The notes: generated by a model not told the origin, from the letters alone. A stretch of DNA of 64,000 nucleotides from SMYC01 sp965197495 (GCA_965197495.1 OZ240210.1:1612001-1676000), one strand, 5' to 3'. Shown: positions 52,106 through 61,140, counted from the first letter of the stretch. Program-made: numbers and translations.

Positions 52106-52384
52106 CCGAAAAAGCTTCTATTTCTTGCAAGAATTTGAGCGGCTGCGGCCGGATCCGCAAGAGGGTAAATTAGTTAGGAGAGGCACCGCGGCGAAGAATT
52201 GGGACGGCGCACACTGAGAATGGGACCGAGGCGCGAAGCGCCGAGCACCACGAGCTGACCGCTGAATGCTGACCGCTGACCGCTCGCGGCGGAGCCGTCC
52301 TCCAATTTGGTTGCGGCTCCGCCGCGCTGTGCCCCTGTGGCCATCCCCTTTGGTTGCGGCCGCAGGCTGCGTTTGGACGAAGTT
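52106..52384. repeat. Gene-free stretch with GC-rich palindrome copy D (core hairpin 52286-52325)
   Basis: No credible gene is seen. The stretch holds the distal arm of palindrome C (52106-52117), a GGCGCGAAGCGCC hairpin near 52230, then CTGACCGCTGAATG-type repeats and the 12-16-12 core, with CTGTGCCCCTGTGGCCATCC after it. Unlike copies A and B there is no four-helix-bundle gene next to it. Confidence 0.85.
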
Positions 52385-52551
52385 CTAATCTTCATCCCCG
52401 AAAAAGAAGAACTCGGAGCACTGCTTGGTGCAAAAAGGCCGACCCCCGCGATCGAACTCGCATTCCTTGCAGTAGTAGCGGAAGCAGATAACGCACTTCA
52501 CGACCGGGTTGGACTGGAGTCTTTTTTCCTTGGAATGTCTTCGTCGACCAC
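52385..52551 (-). pseudogene. Small cysteine-rich (zinc-binding) protein, possible frameshift at an A6 run
   Basis: A minus-strand frame ending at 52385 reads VVKCVICFRYYCKECEFDRG and GRPFCTKQCSEFFFFGDED: six cysteines in CXXC-like pairs, likely a zinc ribbon. The frame has no ATG; a GTG at 52501 would give 38 residues. A better N-terminus (VDEDIPRKK from GTG at 52551) lies in another frame and joins it if one A of the six-A run near 52522-52527 is skipped. It lies 15 bases after the speE stop. It may be a real small gene with slippage or sequence error, or just a chance frame. Confidence 0.4.
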
Positions 52552-52565
52552 TCTAGAGAGATCCG

Positions 52566-53414
52566 TTACCCTTCGATCGCATCAATAAGGAATCGTGGCA
52601 GCGCGAAGGCGCCTTGGTGGATCTCGGGCGTGTAATAGCGCGTCGAGAGCTCCGCTCGTGCGTAGCGCTCACTTAATACGGCGAGCGATGTGGCTCGGTG
52701 CGATGCATCGTCGCTCGCCCAGGCGAACGCCATGATGCCGCCCACGTAGGTAGGTACGGCTGCTCGGTAGAACGCGCAGTCCTCGAACAGCGGGGCCAGC
52801 CGCTTCGCCGTTGTCACGACTTCGTCCGTCTGCACGAAGGCACTCCCGTTTTGCGTGACGAGAATGCCGTTCTCGCGAAGACAACGATGGCATCCAGCGT
52901 AAAACGAACGCGTGTACAGAGCTTCTCCCGGACCGATGGGATCCGTCGAGTCGGAGATGATCACGTCGTAACGTTCCGGCGTCTCGTTCACGAAGTCCAC
53001 GCCGTCGGCGATGACTTGCTTCACGCGCTCGTCGTGGAAAGCGCCATTCGAGTGGCGCGGGAGGTATCGCTCGCAAATGTCGATCACGTCGCGGTCGATC
53101 TCGACATGGGTTACCTCCGCGACGCCAGCGTGCTTCAACACCTCGCGCAACATCGCCCCATCGCCACCTCCGATGACGAGCACATGCCGAACGTTGCCGT
53201 GCGCCAAGATGGGAACGTGTGCCAACATCTCGTGATAGACGAACTCGTCTTGCTCGGTCGTCTGGATGACGCCATCGAGCGCCATGACCCGCCCGAAGGT
53301 AGCGCTGTCGAAGATGACGAGATCCTGATGCTCCGTTTTCTTCTTGAACACGACTTCTTTGACGGAGAAGATCTGGCCCCAGCCCTCGAACAAGTTTTCT
53401 TTGTGCTCCAGCAT
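52566..53414 (-). CDS. speE: Spermidine synthase (polyamine aminopropyltransferase) SpeE
   Basis: SpeE transfers aminopropyl from decarboxylated SAM to putrescine. The 282 residues have the order VFKKKTEHQDLVIFDSATFGRVMALDGVIQTTEQDEFVYHEML, the SAM-binding VLVIGGGDGAMLREVLKH, the catalytic YDVIISDSTDPIGPGEALYT, and VPTYVGGIMAFAWAS. Length and motifs are those of SpeE. Decarboxylase speD is not in the window. It is expressed with the possible small zinc protein downstream. Confidence 0.96.
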   Translation of the reverse strand: MLEHKENLFEGWGQIFSVKEVVFKKKTEHQDLVIFDSATFGRVMALDGVIQTTEQDEFVYHEMLAHVPILAHGNVRHVLVIGGGDGAMLREVLKHAGVAEVTHVEIDRDVIDICERYLPRHSNGAFHDERVKQVIADGVDFVNETPERYDVIISDSTDPIGPGEALYTRSFYAGCHRCLRENGILVTQNGSAFVQTDEVVTTAKRLAPLFEDCAFYRAAVPTYVGGIMAFAWASDDASHRATSLAVLSERYARAELSTRYYTPEIHQGAFALPRFLIDAIEG

Positions 53415-53437
53415 TTCAGCGAATTTTCCAATCTTTA

Positions 53438-53663
53438 GGGTCCGCGCAAGAATAAATTCGCATTTTCGGGCCCAATCTAATAAAGGGCGCCCGCATGGCG
53501 AGGCGCGAGCGAATAATATCCAGATATATGAGCAATCTTCCAGTGCGGCCGCTGACGCGGCCTAGCCCTCCGCTCGACAGGCTCGCTGCGGAAGGCGGCG
53601 AGCAACGAAGCCAGGCGGGATGCATCGGCGTCCTAAAATGTGAAGTTATTCTTGCGCGGGCCC
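53438..53663. mobile_element. MITE-like element, 226 bp, with 22-bp terminal inverted repeats
   Basis: The 22 bases at 53438-53459 (GGGTCCGCGCAAGAATAA...) pair with the 22 bases at 53642-53663 at 20 positions. TTA flanks both ends (53435-53437 and 53664-53666), a possible 3-bp target duplication. The interior has no ORF and is GC-rich. The asparaginase stop codon is formed at the border, so the insertion lies at the very end of that gene. Confidence 0.6.
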
Positions 53664-54758
53664 TTAGTTTCCGACGGCCGTTTCGAGCTCGCCGGAAAGC
53701 TGCCGGTAATAGGAAGCGAGCTCGTCGAGATCGGTCGTTGTTCCCATCGCGGCCACGAGTACGAGCCGTGCTTTCAACCCATCGAGATCTTCGCCAGAAA
53801 GGACGCCGATCCGCTTGGTCTCGCTTCCGAGCTCGACCCGTCCGCCGCCGGTGCGGGTAGTGAAAACGACGACGACGTCTTGCTTGCGTGCCTCACGTAC
53901 GGCGTCGAGGACCTTCGGCGGAACGTTGCCTCGACCAAACACTTCGAGCACAATGGCGCGTTGGCCCGACCGCACAGCCGCCTTTACTTGGCTGCCATCG
54001 CTTCCAGAGAACAAACGGATGAGCGTCACCAGCGGCTCGATGCGGTCGACATCGAGCTCGAGGCGCCGCGCCGGCCGGTGGAAGAGATAGATCCGATCGC
54101 CATCCACTTGGCCTAGCGGGCCGATCCACGGTGACGAGAAAGCGTTCAAAGCGATGGAGTGCGTTTTCCGTACGTCGCGCGCCGCATGGATCTCGTCGTT
54201 CAACGTGACGAGAACCCCCAGGCCTCGCATGCCTTCGGCGGCGCCGATACGGACGGCGTTCAGGAGGTTGCGGGGCCCGTCGGTATCGCTTTGACGCGGC
54301 GGCCGTTGAGCGGCGGCGAAGACGACGGGCTTTTCGGCGACGCCGAGAAGATCGAGGAGAAAAGCTGTCTCCTCGAGCGAGTCGGTCCCGTGGGTAATGA
54401 CGATCCCCGAGAGCTCAGGACGCTCGCGAAACAATGCCCGGACGCGGCGAGCCAAGCGAAATTGGAGGTCGGGCGTCATGCGCGAGCTTCCAATCGTGAC
54501 GAAATCCTCGACGCTCAGTTCGGCCACGGCGTCGAGGCCGGGGACGAGTTTCGAGATTTTGCTCGCCGAAAGCGACCCAGAGCTTCCGCCGGAAATGGTG
54601 CCGCCGGTGCCGAGGAGGTGCACGCGGGGAAGCTCTTCGGATCCCAGAGAGCCGGCCCATAGGAGCAGCGCGCACAACGCGTTACAAATCCTCCCGCTAG
54701 ACACGATGAGTGTTTTACCACACGTAGGGGAAACACGGACGGTCTGGATCACGGACAC
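53664..54758 (-). CDS. Periplasmic L-asparaginase-type amidohydrolase
   Basis: A protein of up to 364 residues with an N-terminal hydrophobic stretch (ICNALCALLLWAGSLGS) that looks like a signal peptide, then the asparaginase core: first threonine in HLLGTGGTISGGSSG, second threonine and aspartate in VITHGTDSLEETAF, and lysine in the DVRKTHS region. It hydrolyses asparagine (and perhaps glutamine) in the periplasm, type II. Starts are uncertain: GTG at 54758 or GTG at 54704, the latter giving a cleaner signal peptide. The last codon adjoins the MITE-like element. Confidence 0.9.
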   Translation of the reverse strand: MSVIQTVRVSPTCGKTLIVSSGRICNALCALLLWAGSLGSEELPRVHLLGTGGTISGGSSGSLSASKISKLVPGLDAVAELSVEDFVTIGSSRMTPDLQFRLARRVRALFRERPELSGIVITHGTDSLEETAFLLDLLGVAEKPVVFAAAQRPPRQSDTDGPRNLLNAVRIGAAEGMRGLGVLVTLNDEIHAARDVRKTHSIALNAFSSPWIGPLGQVDGDRIYLFHRPARRLELDVDRIEPLVTLIRLFSGSDGSQVKAAVRSGQRAIVLEVFGRGNVPPKVLDAVREARKQDVVVVFTTRTGGGRVELGSETKRIGVLSGEDLDGLKARLVLVAAMGTTTDLDELASYYRQLSGELETAVGN

Positions 54759-54835
54759 GACAGGGCGCGCTCTTCACAATGATAGAATACCCAACTTTTT
54801 ATCCGTTCCGAGTCCGGAGACGCGCGGGGGACTGC

Positions 54836-55456
54836 ATGAACACCGTATTGGATCTCATCGGAGAATTCGGCGTGCTGAACGACGCCAAGGGGATTTGGGG
54901 CGGGAAGCTCCCGCCCACAGCAGAACGGCGTTGGGAGGAGCTCAAAGGTTTTTACGATTTATTGATGTCGAAAAACGGCGTCGGGCCGCGCCCGGTGACG
55001 CGTCGCTTCACGGCTGAGGAGGTCGAGGAGAAAGTAACCGCGCGGGAGCGGTTGCGCGTGCCGCTCGAGCGCGACATGTTTTTTCGGGCTGACTCGGAAT
55101 TTCACACGGCGATGGGCGTGAACCTCAGCCGCGGCGGCATTTTCGTGACGTCGCCCGTGATCCTTCCGGTCCATACGAAGCTGAGCGTGTACCTGTCGAA
55201 CCCGGATGCCTCACACGAAGCGCTGCTCGAGGCAGAGGCGGAAGTCGTGTGGACGACGAGTGAAACCCGCGGAAAGGATGTATCGAGGGAAGGTATGGGT
55301 CTCAGCGTCCGAGGCGACATGGGCGAGATCATCAAACACCTCGATGCGTATCCACGTTGCCCTTCAGCAACTGGCGAAGAGCTTCAATTCGCGCGGGCTT
55401 CCACTTCGAGATGTTGGCGACGGTCCTCGTTTTGGACGCACCGCTTTCGCGGATGA
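54836..55456 (+). CDS. PilZ-domain protein with a chimeric C-terminus
   Basis: From ATG 54836 the protein has 206 codons. The central part, RERLRVPLERDMFF ... GVNLSRGGIFVTS, is a PilZ domain with the RXXXR and NXSXXG c-di-GMP-binding motifs. The final about 34 residues after KHLDAYP (PSATGEELQFARAS...) are the antisense of an IS1634-type transposase remnant (see 55353-55502), so the native end was probably lost. An upstream in-frame ATG at 54779 is less likely. It may link c-di-GMP to motility, secretion or polysaccharide; the glycan cluster follows. Confidence 0.75.
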   Translation: MNTVLDLIGEFGVLNDAKGIWGGKLPPTAERRWEELKGFYDLLMSKNGVGPRPVTRRFTAEEVEEKVTARERLRVPLERDMFFRADSEFHTAMGVNLSRGGIFVTSPVILPVHTKLSVYLSNPDASHEALLEAEAEVVWTTSETRGKDVSREGMGLSVRGDMGEIIKHLDAYPRCPSATGEELQFARASTSRCWRRSSFWTHRFRG

Positions 55457-55640
55457 GAATCGCTGGGGGCGAGTTGCGGTTCGGCACCTTGGCGATGTAC
55501 ATGCGCCGACTATATAGGATTAAATCAGTAAAATAAACTGTTCTATCACTATTACATGCTTACACATTACATTTCGAACCGCCGCGTCTGCTTTAAACGT
55601 ACGGGTTTACATGCGTCTAGCCGGCGGAAGTTCCGTCTAG
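55353..55640 (-). mobile_element. Remnant of an IS1634-type element (transposase 5' end, 55353-55502)
   Basis: From an ATG at 55502 the minus frame reads YIAKVPNRNSPPAILIRES and SKTRTVANISKWKPARIEALRQLLKGN before breaking, aligning with the first 50 residues of the two full IS1634-type transposases but clearly a different, diverged relative. Beyond the start, 55503-55640 is AT-rich and ends with a GGAAGTTCC piece that resembles the IS terminus. The remainder of the element is absent. Confidence 0.75.
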
Positions 55641-57482
55641 TCAAAGCCCCGGATAGGGATCGGGCTCGATGTGCACGAAGGCGCCGAGATAGCGCCAATC
55701 TTTCTGAGCGCGGCCCTGAAGAAGCGGCACCGCGCCGGTCTCGGTCTCGATCGTCACGAGATAGCAGTAGCTGCGGTGACCAAAATCCTCGTAAGGAAAC
55801 GGCTTGCCCGCGGGTAGCTCGATGATCTCTTTGTCGCCGGGGGCGATGTCCCGCGCTTCACAGCCTCCCGGCACGCATACACGAACGCGATTGGGTTTTC
55901 CCGCGACGTTCGTGACGCGCACGACGATCTGCGTGAGCTCGACATTCGTACGCACGACCATCTCGGCCGTCGAGCCGCCGCGCACATGAAAACCTAGCCC
56001 CCCCGGGCTTCGCCGCTCGCGGCCCCAACTATTGTTGTCCAGGAAGTAGCCGAGATAGCCGTCGTCGAATTTCTGGCGAAACTTTCTCGGGTCGCTGTTG
56101 GTTGGCAGGTCGTTGATGAGCGACAGCTCGGGAGGAAGCCACTTGAACGCCCCCGTCGTCGCGTGTTCGCCGGGACGCCGGCCGGCTTCGAAGGGCCCCG
56201 CGAGGATGGACGTCACGAAGAGCGAAGCCGCGACCCAGGACGCGAAAAGAGGCACTAGAGGCCTCGATAGCGTCCCGAGCAAAAAGAAATAGAGCGGGAA
56301 GAGATTCATGAAGTAACGATTGCCGAGGGTCCCTGAACCTCCGAAATAGTTCGTCGGGCTCCAGGTCACGAGCAAGAGGCCGCCGAAGGTCGCGACGCCA
56401 AAAACGAGCCACTGGTCGAGCGCCTTGTTGCGGGATAGCAAGAACATGATGAGAGCGGCGGCCGCGGGAAAAAAATAGACGGCCATCCCCGAAAAGCGCC
56501 CGATATGGAACAAATAGATGTCGTGAACAACGATGTCCCACGGCTGATGCGTGTAGATGACGTCGGTCCTCTTGGAGAGGCCGGTGTTCTCGAACGTGAG
56601 GTCGGATCGCTGATAAGGGTAAGTGCCGCTGAAGGTCTTGCGCTCTCCCCCTTGATAGTTCATCTCACCGGCGGCGAATAACGTGACGAGAAAAAGGCCG
56701 CCGAGAAACAAAGAGAAGACGGCGCCGACTCGAATCGTGCGCATCCACTGCCGGCGCCACATGAGAAGCGCGACAAAGGGCACGATCAAGAAAATGTTGT
56801 TGGGTTTCGAATAAGTGACCGAGCCCCAAATCGCGGCGGCGATGAGGTCCGACGTCAAGCCACTGAGAGGCCACGGCGGATGGTCGGCGCGTTCCTTGTA
56901 GAGCCAGAAAAACGCTCCGAGAAAAACGAGGCACAGGTTGAAGAGCTCCGGCGTGAGCCAAACGAAGTAAGCGGGCGCCACCGATGTGAAGAAGAACGTC
57001 AACGTGAAGGCGAGCGCGACCCCGTTCGCGTTGTTCGCCGCAAGGAAGAAGTAGCCGGCTGTCAACACCGCGGTAAGGAGGACCGCGTGGAGCAACAGCA
57101 TTCCATTTGTCCCGAAGAGACGAACGAAAGGCGCCGCCGCGAGTGAATAGATGAACGCCTTCGCAAAATAGAGGTCTTGGGTGAGAGGTCCAACGCTTAC
57201 GAGAAAGGGGATCTGGGTCGTCAGCGTCAGGTCGAGCTCGCGTCCCTTCTTCAAGAAGATGCCCGACGGCCCGTTTCGGAATTCCTGGAACACGCGCTCC
57301 ACATCGGCCCGCTCGAAGCGAAGATCTCCGTCGCAGGCGAGGCTGTGCGCCATCGTGTAATACGTAGCCGCATCGCTCCAGAAAGCGCCGGCCCTACGCG
57401 GGTAGTCCACCGTCAGCGCGAAACCGGCGAGGAGGATCCCGATGGCCGCGATCACGAGAAGCGGCCCCCGATGCGAGCTCAT
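55641..57482 (-). CDS. Polytopic membrane protein, GT-C/PMT-like glycosyltransferase candidate
   Basis: From ATG 57482 the protein has 613 residues and about 11 hydrophobic segments. The first loop has FWSDAATYYTMAHSLACDGDLRFE, a DXX-bearing pattern typical of dolichyl-phosphate-mannose transferase-like GT-C enzymes, and a large C-terminal extracytoplasmic beta-rich region (after residue about 430). It follows egtD by 32 bases on the same strand, but the job points to the glycan genes further right. Substrate unknown; the GT-C class is inferred from topology and the loop motif. Confidence 0.65.
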   Translation of the reverse strand: MSSHRGPLLVIAAIGILLAGFALTVDYPRRAGAFWSDAATYYTMAHSLACDGDLRFERADVERVFQEFRNGPSGIFLKKGRELDLTLTTQIPFLVSVGPLTQDLYFAKAFIYSLAAAPFVRLFGTNGMLLLHAVLLTAVLTAGYFFLAANNANGVALAFTLTFFFTSVAPAYFVWLTPELFNLCLVFLGAFFWLYKERADHPPWPLSGLTSDLIAAAIWGSVTYSKPNNIFLIVPFVALLMWRRQWMRTIRVGAVFSLFLGGLFLVTLFAAGEMNYQGGERKTFSGTYPYQRSDLTFENTGLSKRTDVIYTHQPWDIVVHDIYLFHIGRFSGMAVYFFPAAAALIMFLLSRNKALDQWLVFGVATFGGLLLVTWSPTNYFGGSGTLGNRYFMNLFPLYFFLLGTLSRPLVPLFASWVAASLFVTSILAGPFEAGRRPGEHATTGAFKWLPPELSLINDLPTNSDPRKFRQKFDDGYLGYFLDNNSWGRERRSPGGLGFHVRGGSTAEMVVRTNVELTQIVVRVTNVAGKPNRVRVCVPGGCEARDIAPGDKEIIELPAGKPFPYEDFGHRSYCYLVTIETETGAVPLLQGRAQKDWRYLGAFVHIEPDPYPGL

Positions 57483-57514
57483 GGGAGCAATATTAGCAAT
57501 CTTCCCGAGCCCGG

Positions 57515-58495
57515 TCACCGGGGGATGAACAAAGCCAGTGAGAACCAATCCTTGTCATCGGTGAAGACCTCGCGAACGCGAAACCCCGCGTCGTCGGCGA
57601 GCTGGTCAATGATCGGTCGCGTGTATTTGTAGGAGTTTTCCGTATGGATGGTCTCGCCCGCAGCGAGCTCGAAGCTGCAACCGCAGGCCTCGACGTGGAC
57701 GACTTGATGTTCGTCCGAGCGTAAATGCATCTCGATGCGCCCGGCCTCTTCGTCGTAGAACGCGTGGTGCACGAAGCGCTCCACGTCGAACGTCCCCCCG
57801 AGCTCACGGTTGATGCGGACGAGCACATTGCGATTGAACCGCACGGTGACGCCTGCTGCGTCGTTATAGGCGGCGTTCAGCGTCTCCACATCTTTCTCCA
57901 GGTCGAAGCCAATCAAGAAAGCGTCTTTCGGCTCCAGATGGGAGCGAATGCCTTTCAGGAAGTGTACGGTCTCGTCGGGCTCCATGTTCCCGATGCTGGA
58001 GCCGAGAAAGAGCACGAGCTTCTGGTCTGGGACATGTTCGTATTCGGCAACGAGCGTGCTCGCTTGCCTGAGCCCCGACTCGTATTGCGACGCGATGGGC
58101 GTCACGCCGAGCTCGGGATAACGCGCGTCCAGGCGGTCCGCCGTCTCGCGCAATATCGTCGGCGAGATGTCGATCGGAAGGTAATGCAGCGCGTCCTGGC
58201 TCTCGATGAAGCTATCGAGCAAGATCGTCGTCTTCGCCGAGCTTCCGCTCCCAAGCTCGACGACGCTCACATCGTCTCCCAGAATCGAGCCGAGCGCGGG
58301 CGCCGAGCGCCGCAAGAGCTCCGCCTCTGTGCGGGTCTGATAATATTCGGGCTGCTCGGTAATCAGCTCGAAGAGCTCCGATCCCGCCGCATCGTAGAAA
58401 TACTTGGGATACAGAAATTTAGGTGAGCTTCCCAGGCCACGCGCAACGTCCTGGGCGAACGAATCCCGGCTCGAATCCGGCGGTTTGGGGGGCAT
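57515..58495 (-). CDS. egtD: L-histidine N-alpha-methyltransferase EgtD
   Basis: EgtD trimethylates histidine with SAM to hercynine in ergothioneine synthesis. The 326-residue protein has FLYPKYFYDAAGSELFELITEQPEYYQTRTE, VVELGSGSSAKTTILLDSF, the substrate-region YLPIDISP, FLGSSIGNMEPDET, and LRSDEHQVVHVEA near the C-terminus. The start at 58495 is chosen, five codons inside the longest frame. EgtB, the sulfoxide synthase partner, is not in this window. Divergent from the methyltransferase gene next to it. Confidence 0.93.
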   Translation of the reverse strand: MPPKPPDSSRDSFAQDVARGLGSSPKFLYPKYFYDAAGSELFELITEQPEYYQTRTEAELLRRSAPALGSILGDDVSVVELGSGSSAKTTILLDSFIESQDALHYLPIDISPTILRETADRLDARYPELGVTPIASQYESGLRQASTLVAEYEHVPDQKLVLFLGSSIGNMEPDETVHFLKGIRSHLEPKDAFLIGFDLEKDVETLNAAYNDAAGVTVRFNRNVLVRINRELGGTFDVERFVHHAFYDEEAGRIEMHLRSDEHQVVHVEACGCSFELAAGETIHTENSYKYTRPIIDQLADDAGFRVREVFTDDKDWFSLALFIPR

Positions 58496-58558
58496 CGCGA
58501 AATTATACACGTTTCTTGAATCGTGCTCTGTCGCTTGCTACACTCCGCGCCGCTAAAT

Positions 58559-59332
58559 ATGGCAGCCGCTCACACTTTGGAAGACGTGCGTTCCTATTGG
58601 AACGAGTACGTCAACGACATCGAGATCACCAAACATCCAGTCGGCTCTCCGGAATTTTTTGAAGCCCTCGAGAAGTATCGCTACGACAAAATCGACTACT
58701 TGCTCGACTATGTCGACTTTCCGCAATACAAAAGCAAGAAAATTCTCGAGATCGGCTGCGGCGTCGGGAACGACTTGATGCAGTTTGCCCGCGCGGGAGC
58801 GGATGTCTCGGCCCGGGACCTCACCGAGAACGCGGTCAAGCTCGCCGCGGCGAACCTGGCACGCGAGGGCTATAAAGGCGACATCCAGCAAGGCAACGCG
58901 GAAGCACTCGACTTTCCCGACGACACCTTCGATGTCGTTTATTCACACGGCGTCCTGCACCATACGGTCGACACAGAGAAGTCGATTCGTGAAGTTCGCC
59001 GCGTATTGAAGCCGGGCGGCGAAGCCATCATCATGCTCTACAACCGGATCTCGTGGCTCGCCTTCGTCGCTTGGATCTCGGGAACGAATATCGAGCACGC
59101 GGAGAAAGACGCGCCCATCATCCGCAAATATTCGACCAAGGAATGCCGCGAGCTCTTCCACGAATTCTCGGATCTACGCATCCACGTCGACCGCTTCCCC
59201 AAGCGCACCCTCAAGTTCGACAACCTCGCCGGCAAGCTCAACAACTACGTGCTCGTCCCGTTCTTCGACATCCTTCCCGATGCGATCCGCCGACCGTTCG
59301 GATGGCACATCATGATCCGAGCGAACAAGTAG
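58559..59332 (+). CDS. Class I SAM-dependent methyltransferase
   Basis: A 257-residue methyltransferase with ILEIGCGVGNDLMQFARAGADV (motif I), DIQQGNAEALDFPDDTFDVVYSHGVLHHT (motifs II-III), and VLKPGGEAIIMLYNR. The extra N-terminal 60 residues (SYWNEYVNDIEI..YDKIDYLLDYV) fit sugar- or lipid-linked methyltransferases of the UbiE-like group. It begins the plus-strand cluster with two GT-C-like proteins and a flavoprotein, so it may methylate a surface glycan or a lipid-linked sugar. Substrate unknown. Confidence 0.82.
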   Translation: MAAAHTLEDVRSYWNEYVNDIEITKHPVGSPEFFEALEKYRYDKIDYLLDYVDFPQYKSKKILEIGCGVGNDLMQFARAGADVSARDLTENAVKLAAANLAREGYKGDIQQGNAEALDFPDDTFDVVYSHGVLHHTVDTEKSIREVRRVLKPGGEAIIMLYNRISWLAFVAWISGTNIEHAEKDAPIIRKYSTKECRELFHEFSDLRIHVDRFPKRTLKFDNLAGKLNNYVLVPFFDILPDAIRRPFGWHIMIRANK

Positions 59333-59336
59333 AGCG

Positions 59337-61115
59337 GTGCCCGTCGCGCGCCGCTGGTTCACCGGCCACGAAGCCTGGCTCGTGGGCGCTGCTCTGGGCT
59401 ACTTGGTGAGCTCGCTCGCGACGAGCGTGCTCTTTCGTTTCGAGCTCGCAACGCCTTCCGCCGTCATCGCGATATCGGTCGTCGTCTTGGCACTCGCGCT
59501 CCGATTAATGGGCGCGGGCCGCATCGAGGCGTCAGAGCTCCCATGGCTCGCGGGGACGTGGCTCGTGGTGATGCTCATCGTGGTCGTGCCATTTTCAAGG
59601 GTCGGCGCTTCGGTAGCCGACGGCGCCGTCGCCTATCGCGCCTACTTTAGCGCCGATTTGATGACGCACCTTTCGGTGGTCGCCGAGCTCCAGAAAGGCG
59701 CGTTCCCACTGCAGAACCCGTTCTACGAGGGCGGAGGGCTCGGCTATTACTGGCTCTTTTTCACGTTCCCGGCGGCGTTCGGTGTTTGGCTCGGCAATCA
59801 AACCGCGCTTGTCGCAACCTACTTCGCGGGTGGCTTGCTCTTCGCCGGGCTGCTATACGCGGCTGCGCGCCGGTTCGACCTCACGCCTGCCCGCGCCTTT
59901 CTCGCGGTGAGCGTCATGATGGGTGCGGTGAGCTATGAAGGCCTCCTCGCCCTTCCGCGAAGCGAGTCGTGGATGAACATCAACGTGGACGCTTTCTCGC
60001 GCTGGGTGCTCGAGCTCATCTCGCTCGATGGGCTGCATCGCGGGCTCCTCTATACGCCGCAGCATCTTTTCAGCTACAGCCTGCTCGTCATCTTGATTCT
60101 GCTCGTCCATAACGGCGAGCCGCGGCGAGTTTCGGCGGCGGCGTTTTGCGGCGTTCTTCTCGGCGGGATGGCAGGGACGAGCATCGTGACGGCGATGCTC
60201 GCGGGTCCATGGCTCGTGCTCGTGCTCTGGCGGCGCCGACGAGAGGTCCCGTTCCTCGCGATGGCCTCGGCGGCGACGGTGACGTCGCTCGCGTTTCTCG
60301 CGTGGTACGTAGCCCTCGGCTTTTTCGGAGACGCGGGCGCGGCGCTCACGCTGCGCACGCCGAAGCTTCTAGAGCTTCCCTCCATTTTGCTCATCGATTG
60401 CGGAGCGCTCTGTCTGCTCGCGTGGCGTCACGCGCGGAAAGAAATCGAGCTCGTCCTGCTCGCCGCGCTTGCGCTCGTCGCCGTGCTCTTTCTCGACCTG
60501 CGTAGCTACGAAGGTGTCTGGATGGCGTGGCGCGCGGGGAGCGTGCTGCTCGTCGCGTTGGGATTGGTGGCGGCGCGCGCTTTGTCGGAGCCGCTCAGCC
60601 TGACGCATGCCATCATCCTCGCTCCGGCGCTGCTCACGGTGTCGCTAGACGTATACAACGCCGCGGACGTGACGAACCGCAACCCGTCCCCGGGCGGGTT
60701 CCCGTGGACGACGGTCGTGCCGCGCGCCGAGTGGGAAGCGCTCGACTGGATCCGGCGAGAGACGCCACCCGATGCGGTCGTGCAGTGGGACGTGCGGGCG
60801 CGCGAGCTCGGGGAATGGGCGCTCGTTCCCGCTCTCGGCGAGCGCCGCATGGCGGTCGGCTTTCCCATTTTTCTTCTCGACCTTCAGAAATACCGGCAGC
60901 GCGAACGTCGCCACACCCGCCCGATCTTCAACTCGGGTGATGCGGCGGAGGCCCACCGGAAAGCGCGCGAGCTCGGGATCGACTACCTTGTCATCGGCGC
61001 GGCCGAGTTCCGCGTCCGGGAAGAGAGGATACGGCCTCTTTTCGAGGCCGAAGACCGCTTCCGCACCGTCTTCGAGAGCGACGGCGTGGCGGTTTTGGCG
61101 GTGCTCGCGCCTTGA
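59337..61115 (+). CDS. Polytopic membrane protein, GT-C-like glycosyltransferase candidate
   Basis: A 592-residue protein from GTG 59337, four bases after the methyltransferase stop. It has about 12 hydrophobic segments, a first loop with SADLMTHLSVVAELQKGAFPLQ and PFYEGGGLGYYWLFFTF, and a soluble C-terminal region. The YYW and D..H motifs resemble membrane glycosyltransferases of the YYY (DUF2298) kind. The partial gene at 62528 has the same loop pattern, so the two are probably paralogues. Donor and acceptor unknown. Confidence 0.65.
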   Translation: MPVARRWFTGHEAWLVGAALGYLVSSLATSVLFRFELATPSAVIAISVVVLALALRLMGAGRIEASELPWLAGTWLVVMLIVVVPFSRVGASVADGAVAYRAYFSADLMTHLSVVAELQKGAFPLQNPFYEGGGLGYYWLFFTFPAAFGVWLGNQTALVATYFAGGLLFAGLLYAAARRFDLTPARAFLAVSVMMGAVSYEGLLALPRSESWMNINVDAFSRWVLELISLDGLHRGLLYTPQHLFSYSLLVILILLVHNGEPRRVSAAAFCGVLLGGMAGTSIVTAMLAGPWLVLVLWRRRREVPFLAMASAATVTSLAFLAWYVALGFFGDAGAALTLRTPKLLELPSILLIDCGALCLLAWRHARKEIELVLLAALALVAVLFLDLRSYEGVWMAWRAGSVLLVALGLVAARALSEPLSLTHAIILAPALLTVSLDVYNAADVTNRNPSPGGFPWTTVVPRAEWEALDWIRRETPPDAVVQWDVRARELGEWALVPALGERRMAVGFPIFLLDLQKYRQRERRHTRPIFNSGDAAEAHRKARELGIDYLVIGAAEFRVREERIRPLFEAEDRFRTVFESDGVAVLAVLAP

Positions 61116-61140
61116 ACGTATACTGCCCGATCGGAAGCGT

